Shown piece after piece: positions 44,516 to 54,129 of a stretch of 64,000 nucleotides of DNA. Every line of letters starts with the position of its first letter. Positions within the stretch are counted from its first letter, which is position 1. The stretch spans positions 358,831 through 422,830 of the forward strand of contig WTXD01000023.1 in NCBI GenBank assembly GCA_022496205.1. Direction: 5' to 3'. The DNA comes from Gloeopeniophorella convolvens (Eukaryota > Basidiomycota > Agaricomycetes > Russulales). The notes below the pieces were generated by a model. That model made no database searches and was not told where the DNA came from. It saw nothing but the letters and a program-made list of their open reading frames with translations. The translations under genes and the position numbers were made by a program.

Positions 44516-45831
44516 ATGCCGAGAAACATCATACATTCTGATGTCTCTATGGACCCTGAGAGCGAGTCAGAGGTACTCTCGGTTGCCCCCGAGGAAGACC
44601 CAGAAGTAGAGGTGGAGGTGGAGGAGGAAGATGAGGCTGGCGGCGAGGGTGAGGAGGAAGGCGAAGGCGAAGAAGATGACGGAGGAGAAGAGGAGGGTGA
44701 CGAAGAGCCAGAGGAAGAGCAAGACGAAGAGGAGCCCGTCGATGATGCCGACGTAGATGTCGGGCAGGAGGTGAGTATCCCCATACCTTCTCATAAATTC
44801 GAGGACTCAGATCGTGACAGTCTGATTTGGATGAACTGTCTTCGCCTTCGGCATCCCCACCACCCACGCAGACCACACCTTCTCGCTCTTCTCGCCTCAA
44901 GATCACGCTCAAGCTCCCATCACAGAAGCCTACTCGTTCTCGTCGTGGTACGCATAAGGGCAGGGATATCGAGAGTGACCTTGAGTCAGAGGACGACGAT
45001 GATGAGCAGCCACGAGCAGGCGATACTAAACGGCCGTTGACTACACGTCAAGCCGTCCTTGCGAGCGTGGTTGGCTCGACGCATGTCTCGCTAGGTGAGC
45101 TGCTTTCGTGCATGTGCCGCCTCGACTGTGAACGAGCTTTCTACACAGACGAGACGTCACGCAAGAAGAAGCAACTCAATGAGGCAGAAATCGCTCTCAG
45201 ACGTGAGGAGACCGCGCGGAAGCGTAAACACCTTTCCGAGAAGAAGCTTGAAGACGAAAAGGTAGGTGTTGGATGCACATATTGTTCACCGTTCGCTTTA
45301 GTTATGCCCATTCAACGTACTACTTTTCATCCATAGGCCGAAACTATCAATCGTCTTCTCAAGAAAAAATCGGGCACCCGGAACAAGCGCAACGCGCTCG
45401 CCAGTGCGGAAGACCGGACGCCAGCCACTCTCACAGGTGCTGGCACTCCTGTGGAGGGTGACGCCGAGGAAGGTGAAGAGGCCGACGCGTCGGCACCCCC
45501 AGTCGCAGCTGTTCCGACCTTGTATCGTTGGGTCTCAACCACACGGCCCACCCCAGATGCGCCGCTCGGCGAGAAGATGACCCTGTCATTTTCCATTCCA
45601 GAATCGTTACTACCAGTGCCGCCTCTATCTGGTCCTGATGCGGATGGAGATGTCGAGATGGAGTCGCAGGAGATACTACACGCACTGCCACCGTCGGCGC
45701 CACCTATCTGTAACATCGAAGGTTGTACGGCCAAGAGGAAGTATCGACTGGTGCGCGACTGGGAGTACGGTGCCTGTGGGATGGAGCATCTGCATCTGCT
45801 GGAAAAGCAGGTCCAGCCAGTTACGAGTTGA
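44516..45831 (+). CDS. IES2: INO80 complex subunit B (Ies2)
   Basis: Four exons, all joins in phase. The N-terminus is a long acidic tract (EVEVEVEEEDEAGGEGEEEG). The central part has the Ies2/PAPA-1 block: RLKITLKLPSQKPTRSRRGT, LTTRQAVLASVVGSTHVSL, then DETSRKKKQLNEAEIALRRE and HLSEKKLEDEKAETINRLLK. The C-terminus has a short zinc-finger-HIT-like motif (ICNIEGCTAKRKYRLVRDWE, YGACGMEHLHLLEKQ). Family members stimulate the ATPase of the INO80 nucleosome remodeller. The exon 1/2 join reads DVGQE|SDLDELSSPSA. All three introns have canonical ends. Confidence 0.88.
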
Positions 45832-47399
45832 CGCCGCTCGGATTGATGACCATGTGCCTCTGTGAGTCTTCCACTTGTCCAAACGGCCATGACTGACGCT
45901 CCCGGTAGGTATTGTGCTTTGCATTTCTTCGATCGATGAATCCGCTACGGCTTCGTACACGCTCTCCTCCACCGGCCGCTTTGCTGTCACTACCCTCTTC
46001 CTGTGCACAATCACAATATCCGCACCGATTCTGACTATGCATGGGCGGTGGCGAAGAGTAAGCGGATAGTTCGGAGTCCGAGTACGTCTGCACTGAGTAA
46101 GATTACTATATACCTAGCAGCATGCGCTTTCTGCGCAGTGGGTACTATGGGATTGAGAGTTCGCATACTTGAGTACATATCTTCTGCGTCGGCGTGACAC
46201 TCAGCCTCCCACTGCTGGAATACTTAGCGGGTAGCACAGCTGGCCCTGTACATAAACGTCGACTTGAGCCCGCAGTATTGAAAGCGACGATGCTACTGTC
46301 ACACGATCTGGCAGCGCGCGGCGGCCAGCTTGGCCCTTGGGGCGCGCAGCTGCAGTGCCTCAGACTGGCTTGGTAGCTGAGATCGCGAACGCGGGTGCTT
46401 GAGCTTGAGCTAAAGCCAGTGCTGCCAGCGATAAGCTAATGACCGAGACGCTGGCGATGACAAGCATATACCATCCTGCATGCCACTCAGGCTACCGGAC
46501 GCGCACTGGACTTCGTGCGAAAGTTCCGGGCCGGAACTGTGACTGAAAGCCCAAAATACAGCACAATTCAGGAATCTATATATCCGTCCGCTGTCAATCG
46601 CCTGAATCATGACGGATAGGTTCCTAAATGGCCACAAAACAGCGTCATTTAGAGCGCTTCCTGGCCATCACTTGTCAAACAGTGCGACCGGCCCGGGGCT
46701 TCTGTCTGATCCTGGCCCTCCTCGTCCCTCCCTCGCACCATCTGCCTCGTAGCACGCGCAAATGTGGACGAAATGCTGAAATTCCAAAACAACTACATAA
46801 CAGAACACCCTCTGTATGTACTGTAGCTATCCTATGTCCAATGAAAGGGTAGTGCGGTACCAGTGCAACCATTATTGAAGACACCATCGAAGACCTTGTG
46901 CGCGCGCCGCGCAGAAAATCCCTGCGCGCAGCTACTATTCTCTGCGCTATTGAATGAGCTGCTGGAGGAAAAGAAGGAGAGCATCAATGACGCACCTGAG
47001 CTACCGATTCCGAGCCAGCTGCCCTGGCCCCAACTGTGGAAGCAGTGTCACATGCCATACAGTATACCCCACCTAGTGACACTCGTCAGGAGCCCCCCAA
47101 GTGTCCACGCACCAACGAAACAACTGAATCTTATCAGTCAGGTGAGTATCCGTGTCTGCGAAGAGCACGCGGCCACTCACACATTCCGCGTAGGGGTACG
47201 CCCTTCCTGAATCCCGACCATGGCCGCTCCGCAGTGTTGCTCTTCCCTGGCAGCGGGCTCATGCCCTTCTGCAGTTCATGTTAGCAGGCTTGAATGTCCA
47301 TATACGCAGCCCTGCGACTTACTTGTGCTTTGCACGCCACAGATCAGTGCTACGCCCACGCCCAGCTTCGAGCGGTAGCACGGTATGAGCCCATTGGCC
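45832..47399. other. Gene-poor region
   Basis: About 1.6 kb. A + strand frame at 46863-47210 contains LLNELLEEKKESINDAPELP, which looks protein-like but has no splice context I can complete. It may be remnant coding sequence. Nothing else is seen. Confidence 0.4.
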
Positions 47400-48270
47400 T
47401 GCTTGTATGGCCTGTTGCAGTTCGGCTTGGGCAGCAGAATGACTTGGAAATCAGGAGGGTGCGGGGGCATCGATTGTACTCACGTGCAGAGTGGATGTGG
47501 GCGAGGGTATGGTGGACAACGACGCGGATGGCGAGGTGAACGCCTGGGCAGACAGCAGGGTGGTAGGATGCCTGCACCTGAGCCTGTGCAGCCACAGGGA
47601 ATACCACACGCGCGGGGGTGGGCTGTTTCCACCTCGCCTCAAGTTCTTGCGGACGAATGCGAGCGACTTGTACAGCACCTATAGTGGCAATCCGCGCGTC
47701 TGTTGAGGGTTCCTCCTTGCGTGCGCCATGCGCCATGGCGGTGAGAATCTCGTCTGCGTGCATGTGTAGCACGTCTGGATCCTGACATAGGCCGGAAGAG
47801 AAGCAATGATCAGGCATAGCTATGGCAGCGGGCAGACACAACGCAAAGGCGCACGAGAGCCTCGCAGATAGAGCCAATCGTACTGAGTGTGGACCGACGG
47901 AGTGGCACGCTGGTGCCCGAGTTGACGAAGCGGAGGAGGACTTCAATGAGATCGGGCCACTGGCCCTGCAGGAACTCGACTGTCGCGATCGCCTGTGCGG
48001 CGATAGTGCAGATGAGGACGGTCCGCTGAGGGCGGACTCCTTGATCTCACTGCGGATCTTCACCGGCGTGCTGCATACTTAGACTGGTGCGCAGCATCCT
48101 GGAGGGCAAAGGGCGGGTGTAAGCAAAGGGAGCACCGGGGGCTGTGCTTGTGGCAGTTCAGAGATAAAGGACAGGGGCAGAAGCAGGACATACGCAGGCG
48201 GTGAGGGCGCTCTTGACTCTTGAGTGTGAGGCCAGCGTCGTTGCACATGAAGACAGCGCTACTGTGTTCG
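47400..48270 (-). pseudogene. Importin subunit beta-1 (karyopherin beta) pseudogene
   Basis: Reading the minus strand from 48270, segments of a Kap95-like protein appear in the right order but in shifting frames. NDAGLTLKSQERPHRL resembles the conserved AGLALKN block. After a likely intron, DAAHQSKYAARR and VKIRSEIKESAL follow. A frameshift leads to IAAQAIATVEFLQGQWPDLI, EVLLRFVNSG and STLSTIGSICEAL. A plausible intron joins to DPDVLHMHADEILTAMAHGA and RKEEPSTDARIATI. Another frame change leads to LYKSLAFVRKNLRRGGN, and then similarity fades. I see at least two frameshifts, an in-frame stop and lost blocks, and the rest of the approximately 860-residue HEAT-repeat protein is missing, so this is a decayed fragment. 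The intact parent should be elsewhere in the genome. Confidence 0.75.
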
Positions 48271-49083
48271 CAGAGAGGGGTTCCTGTGCCCCAGTGATGA
48301 AGATAAGAGTGCAGGGCCCCGACTCCGATAGTTACTGTAAAAAAAATTGAGCTCTCCAAATAGTATCAGTCCGTGCTCACCTTGCTAGGTGGGTCATCCT
48401 CGTGGATCACGAACGCGTCGGCAGCGCCCTTGTATGCGTGCCCGTTTCGGCAGTGGAGCATCCTCAAATGGCGGGAGTTGAAGATCCGGAAATGGGGCAT
48501 GTATGGGGGCGCGAGCGCGCAGTGCGTCGCTACGCTGCGTGTGCCGTGCTCTGCGTAGGCCAGGGCATTTTGCGTGTCGGCTTCCTCTTCTCTGTGGTGA
48601 TGCGCCGTCCTTCACGGTTGCGGGATTGGGGGATTGAAGTGAGGGAATTGTGGACGGGGGCGGACGATGAGTTTTGTGGACATGGAGGAGGAGGGGATGG
48701 ATGTATGCACTCAGGGGCTCCAGCCAAAACGCGACTTAGCAGATTCTGTCGGTCACGGACCCCCCGGGCCACCAGAGCCGGACTTTGCGCAACGTGTTCC
48801 CGCAACGTGCTGGGATAATGTGCATAAAACAGGCAGGAATTACATATGTACACATGTGTCCCGGAATTTTGCTTGAATTCCAACAATTCGGTCACATTCC
48901 TACGCCGGAACTTTCGCTCGAAGTCCAGTGGCGTCGCGACCATTGCTAATTACATATATGCACTATGTGAGTATGTGCCAGGTTTGGAAGCCCTGCCACT
49001 ATCCCTTCCGACTTGCCACGGTGTTCTCTCGACAGTCTTTGGACGTTCCCTCATTATAGGGTTCCACACACTGTGCGCGTGAG
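48271..49083. other. Region upstream of the CHY gene
   Basis: About 800 bp. Minus-strand frames (for example LHCRNGHAYKGAADAFVIHE near 48400) are open with splice-like borders (gtgagc ... tttttttacag at about 48335-48380). I could not build an intact gene. Part may extend the importin pseudogene; the last few hundred bp must hold the CHY gene's promoter. Confidence 0.35.
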
Positions 49084-49657
49084 ATGTGGTAAGCTTTTTG
49101 TCTCAACCACTATCACCAGCGTGTCTACTTACCTGGCGGTTCCCCTGGTTGTCTCCATCTCTGATGCGTCACTGACTCTTCCACGAAAGTAAGCATATCC
49201 TCAACGCACAAGTCTCCATCCGCGCTCCCTGTTGCCAGCAATGGTTCGATTGCCCCGAATGTCACGCCGAAACCCAGACACATCCCCTGAAGCGCACCCT
49301 GGAGATGATCTTCATTTGTAAGAAGTGCAAGAAGGCTTTCCGAAAGGACATGTCGGTGTATGAGGAGAGTGACGAGTACTGCCCACACTGCGATAATCAT
49401 TATGTCAGTACACCACCCCTTTTTCTGTCACATTTCAGCGAAGTTCGACGCCCCCAGGTTATCGATGCAAAAACACCCCAGGCTGCCATCGGAATTGAAG
49501 GGGAGGATGCACGCGTAGACTCTAGGTACGCTCCGTTTCCCTCGCGTATATGTTACCGCCTGATTCTCTTCCGCCTAGGTTGATAAAGGACGAAAGGGCG
49601 AAGTCGGATCCTTCTCGATCTCTGTTCGTTCAAGATGGTTCTGATCGTCTTGGGTAG
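49084..49657 (+). CDS. CHY-type zinc protein with a 5-nt first exon
   Basis: Four exons give 121 residues: 49084-49088, 49190-49403, 49458-49525 and 49579-49657. Exon 1 is just ATGTG. Spliced at gtaagc to an exon starting T AAG CAT, it yields MCKHILNAQVSIRAPCCQQW, the expected N-terminus of this family. FDCPECHAETQTHPLKRTLE, FICKKCKKAFRKDM and DEYCPHCDNHYVIDAKTPQA follow. Cys and His are arranged as C2, H4, C15-C16, CxxC, CxxC and CxxC, fitting a CHY-type zinc fold. The C-terminus is SLFVQDGSDRLG. Relatives are short zinc proteins of fungi, similar to the zinc-binding region of Hot13. The molecular role is not established here. The stop is in an ordinary context and all phases close exactly. 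Confidence 0.85.
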
Positions 49658-50164
49658 GCTGTTGAGTAGATACCCCACCCTGGCCCTTTTCCTCTGCATA
49701 TGACACTTCGCCCATTTCCTCATTATCTAAACAGGCAAGCCTGGCACAATTCATTCACATCGAGGCGAACCACTGCAGGGCCATGCCTCAGCTTCATTGG
49801 ACCCAAATAACTTGCAGTTTACCTCCGAGCTCGAAAGGGACATCTGTACCTCGTAGACGCGATTTTGTAGGCGTTCGCGGCGGGTCTTGCACATACCCAT
49901 GGATTTACCTGCACTGCAACGTTGCAAGATGTGATGAAAGTACGCCTGACGTCTCAGAAGCTGCCTTTGGACGAAAGTCATCGAGGCATGGCGCTTCTCA
50001 AGGCTCTGGATCTATGTGTACTGGCATACGAGAAACTTTCCAGCGGTAGCGCAGCCTTCCGCATAGCTGTACTCGCTACTCTGCCAGGGTGGTGATTTCC
50101 GGTTCCCCCAATGTCGCACCTGTTGGAATCGTCGTAGTAAATAAGAGAATCGTTGTACTATACG

Positions 50165-50390
50165 TCTCGCTCCGGAGTCCGCTCGGACTCTCTACGCTCG
50201 CTTACATAATCTCGAATACCGAACTCGCGCTGTCCGCGTTCCACTTCCCTCAGTCGTTCTCTACGTTCCGACTGAGGGTAAGCCATAATCACTCACTCTA
50301 TAATCACCCCCATCTAACTCTACCTTAATTCCCATCTCACGGGTAGATATCTAATAGAGTCATTCTCTACGTTCCGACTGAGGTTCCCAT
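50165..50390. repeat. Hairpin-rich short repeats
   Basis: GAGTCCGCTCGGACTC at about 50177 is a perfect 7-bp inverted repeat. CCTCAGTCG...CGACTGAGG (50249-50277) has 9-bp arms. TTCTCTACGTTCCGACTGAGG occurs directly repeated at 50257-50277 and 50363-50383. These may be the remains of a small inverted-repeat element. Confidence 0.5.
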
Positions 50391-51327
50391 CTCACAGCAC
50401 CCAGGAAGGGTTCGAATCTTGAATTTGAGGACAGGCTTCTGTGTGTATCTCAATTTCACTTGCCGTTCTGGCTTACTCACCACTCGTTCAGAGCGTTCGT
50501 GTGCGTCTAGCGCCTTGCACAGTAATCTACGGTCCGATCGTTTCGATGAAAACTTTGGCTTTCCGGGCATTCACTACACGCCGCTCCTGAGCCTCCCGAA
50601 GATGTCCTCCCTATTCGTCTCACCGCCCATAGGAGAATTCGCGCGCAGATGTCACGTTGTACGCGAGACGCTGAACAGGTAAGGTCTTCGGATCGCACCT
50701 CTCGCGAAGCAGCATGTAAGTCATTAGAGTATTACCTCGACAGCGGGCGGCTTTGGGGACCCTACTTGTGCGCCCTGCGTCTTACATTCTCAGGTATTGC
50801 CGGCTTCTGCCTCCCGATTGGCCTTCCCTCTGAAGATCTTCTAACTTCGTATTTAATTGCTTGCCATAGTGCGGTAAGTGTATAATGAGGGTACCGGCAC
50901 TTTGGAAGGTGTGTTGTTAAGCTTACCTAACCCCATCTCGATACCGGACGTTTTCTAAAGAGCGACCCTAGGGGATGCAGGATACCCACGGACACCGGCA
51001 GCTTGTCCGAATCCGCCTCTGGCACGTTCCATATTGTGGGGCTTCCGACCTTAGACGGCACACGGCCGTCCCCAGCACGGTGGCTCCCATGCAAAGGTTG
51101 GGGAGTATGCAAGCTTTATCGCTATGATAATTGTGTTCCGAATCCCTATATTACTCTTATCGTGACTCTAGGCCCCAGGTTGGGCCCCATCGGTAGTCAT
51201 TCTACGCTCTCTACTAAGTACCTTCAGCTCGTGACGCGCATGCTGACGCGGCGTGACGTAAAACCGTAGGTCCTGATGGATCCCTGCGCATCATAGGGTG
51301 TGGTGCGAGGTCGGGCCCCCCGAGGTG

Positions 51328-51334
51328 TATATAG
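51328..51334 (+). promoter_or_regulatory. TATA box of the opsin-related gene
   Basis: TATATAG, 74 bp upstream of the ATG at 51402, followed by a pyrimidine-rich leader. Confidence 0.45.
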
Positions 51335-51401
51335 ATGCGCTCAGGCAGTCAGTCGGTTCCGTGTCGAAGCGCCTCATCTCTCCCCTAGCTCAGTACACAC
51401 C

Positions 51402-52385
51402 ATGACGAACCCCGTGCATGTTAACCCGTCCTCAGCCGCGCGCCACCTCACCGTGGGTGCGTCCGACTGGCTTTGGGTCGTGACCGTGATCATGGGTATC
51501 TCCATGTTGCTCACACTTGTGTGGTCCAAATTTGTACGCCTTTTTTCGTATTGTCTTCAACTTGCTCTTATATAAAATTCATCGATAGCAACCACGCGGC
51601 ACAAGAGCGTTCCATCATTTGGCCGTAGCAATCCTCACTGTGTCTACCATAGCATACTTTGCAATGGCGTCCAACTTAGGGCAAACACCCGTCAGGGTGG
51701 AGTTCAGAAGGGGACCTGATCGCAGCATCTTCGTATGTTGCATAGATTCGTAGCTTCCAACACAACTGATACTGAATGTAGTGGGTCCGATATATTCAAT
51801 GGTTCATCAACGCACCTTTGATCCTGCTCATGCTGCTCTTGACCACCGGCTTTCCTCTCTCCGATATTTTCCTTACGATATTCATGATCATCGTCACGGT
51901 CGTATCTGGACTCGTGGGCGCACTGACGCCGACCTCATACAAGTGGGGTTTCTTCGTCTTTGGCACTTTGGCTCTAATCTTCGTCGTGTACGTATCGCCT
52001 GTTTCTGACCTCGTCGATACGCTCAAACCTTGTGGACCGCAGCTACACCCTTCTGGCTGGAGGTCTCCGCTCTCGCCTTCTCGCCTCTAGGAGCATGTAC
52101 GCTCGTGGCGGCGGTCATATTGCCTTAATCTGGATGCTTTATCCAGTTTGCTGGGCTCTCTCCGAGGGTGGCAACATTCTCAACGTGCCCCATGAAATGA
52201 TCTTCTATTCCATCCTAGATCTATTCGCAGGCCCCATATTTCTTTTCATGCATCTCGCCGCCATGCGCAGCATCGAGTACAACAGCCTTGGGTTGCAGTC
52301 GGGCAAAGCGTCTGACTACATTGGTCCCGGCGGCGCAGCTCCTCTCGCCACCGAAAAGCGTTCTAACCCCGTCAGCAATGTCTGA
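51402..52385 (+). CDS. Opsin-related protein lacking the retinal lysine
   Basis: Four exons (51402-51533, 51589-51732, 51782-51987, 52043-52385) give 274 residues with seven hydrophobic helices. Helix C has the microbial rhodopsin signature RYIQWFINAPLILLMLLLTT: R95, Y96, W99 and P104 align with R82, Y83, W86 and P91 of bacteriorhodopsin. The proton acceptor D85 is Gln98 and the donor D96 is Met109. Helix F has WMLYPVCWALSEG. In helix G, Asp220 matches D212, but the Schiff-base Lys216 is Gly224 (LDLFAGPIF). Without that Lys it cannot bind retinal covalently. This is the fungal ORP/Yro2/Mrh1/Hsp30 class, plasma-membrane proteins linked to stress, not light pumps. The C-terminal tail is short. 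Confidence 0.88.
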
Positions 52386-52968
52386 GATGAGCACCGATCA
52401 CTTTGCTCCTTTGTACATTCTAGTATAATCTACGATTCCGCAAGCTCCCTCTGCGTCCTAGCGTACGATGTCTCTTGGTTACCCTTTTTGGCACTCACAA
52501 TTACACTTGCTGTGTTATCATGTGATGTCTACTATACACGATTCGCTGTCTCTTAGTGGCTCGTTCACGTATCGAGGAGAAGTACACACATACTACGGGT
52601 GTTAGGTTTAGGCTTTAAATACATAATAGCATTTGAGTATTGATGACGGGCTTGAAATTTCTATCAAGCACCAGAAAATGCAAGCGTTGGACAGTTAGAA
52701 ATTCAGGCTAGCGGCCACGCTGTCTATCGCCGATACCAGACATTGCCTGCGGGGAAATTGCCACGGATCATCTACTTACGAGTGTGACGAGCTGGGATGC
52801 TTCGGCGAACATCGAGAGCCTGAGAGATTGATTGCCATATTTGGATATACGCTTTCGTTCACTTCTGCAACCACCACATCCCACATTATCCAAGTCTAGG
52901 ACGGTGCGATATCTCTTCGGCTCCGCATACATTCACAGAACCAGTCCTCCTGGTAGGATATACGGACA
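52386..52968. other. Intergenic region
   Basis: About 580 bp, A/T-rich, between the opsin-related gene and coatomer zeta, both on +. It holds the 3' UTR and the next promoter. No gene seen. Confidence 0.45.
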
Positions 52969-53640
52969 ATGAACTTGACGCTGTACACCGTCAATGCCTT
53001 CATCATCCTCGATACTGATGGGCACCGCGTCCTCGCGAAGTACTACCCGTCGAAAGGGCAGTCACACTTAGGCGTTGCAGACCCGAATAAGAGTCTGCAG
53101 ACGCTGAAAGAGCAAAGAGCATTCGAAAAGGGGTTGTTTGCTAAGACAAAAAAGCCAGGCGGTGCGTCGCGTCGTTTCTCCACGTCTGGTATTTCTCAAA
53201 ACTTTAGCGTACAGGCGACATCATCCTCTACGACGGACATCTGGCAGTGTATAGGCACTCGTTGGACCTCATATTCTACATGCTTGGGGGGCCTTCGGAG
53301 AACGAGCTCATGCTCCACTCGGCGCTTTCTGCATTTTCGGATGCCATGAGCCTGCTACTGCGGAACCAGGTGGAGAAACGGGCCGTTATCGAGAACTTGG
53401 ACTGCGTTATCCTCTGTCTTGACGAGACGATAGATGACGGGTACGTGTTCCCCTTGTAAGCATAATCAACGGTATTTATTTATGTGCAGGATCATTGTTG
53501 AGACTGACCCAACCACTATTGCGTCACGCGTGAGCCGCCCGCGAGCAGACACCACAGAGATAGTCATCAACGAACAGACGATCATGAGCGCGTACCAGAC
53601 GGTGAAGGAGAAGATGCAACAAAGGATTGGACAGTTCTAG
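52969..53640 (+). CDS. RET3: Coatomer subunit zeta
   Basis: Three exons (52969-53161, 53215-53440, 53490-53640) give 189 residues, the usual length. The longin-like fold begins MNLTLYTVNAFIILDTDGHR, VLAKYYPSKGQ and continues after the first join with GDIILYDGHLAVYRHSLDLI, FYMLGGPSENELMLHSALSA and VIENLDCVILCLDETIDDG. The last exon gives IIVETDPTTIASRVSRPR and a helical C-terminus. Zeta pairs with gamma in the adaptor-like part of the COPI coat that carries cargo from Golgi to ER. It is a housekeeping gene and appears intact. Together with the Bos1 gene this window holds two parts of the early secretory pathway, but they are 50 kb apart. Confidence 0.93.
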
Positions 53641-54129
53641 TTATCTAGGCTGCTTGCATGTTAGATTCCTTCTTTTCTTAACGAGTGGTGTTTTCTGTGT
53701 GGCGGTGCTCTCGACATTTACTTCATCTGTGCCGAAAGAGATGCAGACCCTGAAGCTTGCCGCATTGATGGCCGGCCGGGGGTCACCAAGGGGTCACGGT
53801 AGCGAGAGGCATCCCGCGGGTCGGGTTTGTGCCACCTTGTGCACGTGCTTACGCATGCTGATCACGCGCGCTGTATAACGCGCTGCTAGTGGACGCGTTT
53901 TGGGCACGTTCGTCGATTCCGAACCTGAGCTACATTGTATCGTGGCCGTGCAGTCCCCGGGAGTCTCTGAGCGAACTCAGCGCCCTTCGGCGGTTTCGTT
54001 TCGGCTGATCAGCGGGAATAATGAATGATGGAGGGAGAGGCTGACATAATGCAATGCGCGGAGCTTGCCGAAGAGGAGCCAACCAAGCGCGGCGACTCTT
54101 GCTGTGTGCTCATCCCAATCCCATCAGCC
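53641..54129. other. Intergenic region
   Basis: About 490 bp between two + strand genes. An in-frame ATG at 54025 would lengthen the next protein by 35 residues of no recognisable character. No other feature seen. Confidence 0.4.

Larger units (their letters stand above)
49658..51401. other. Intergenic region with short inverted repeats
   Basis: About 1.7 kb with no gene I can support. Several short open frames exist but none shows a domain. A hairpin-rich stretch lies at 50165-50390. The TATA of the opsin-related gene is near the right end. Confidence 0.45.

Noticed and set aside
49084..49657. CHY gene as a 5'-truncated pseudogene
   Set aside because: At first the N-terminus seemed missing, but the ATGTG exon supplies it and every exon phase closes.
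49751..50049. Frames after the CHY gene
   Set aside because: No splice context or domain; they look like chance frames.
50400..50420. GGTTCGAATC word resembling a tRNA T-loop
   Set aside because: No matching acceptor, D or anticodon stems could be laid out around it.
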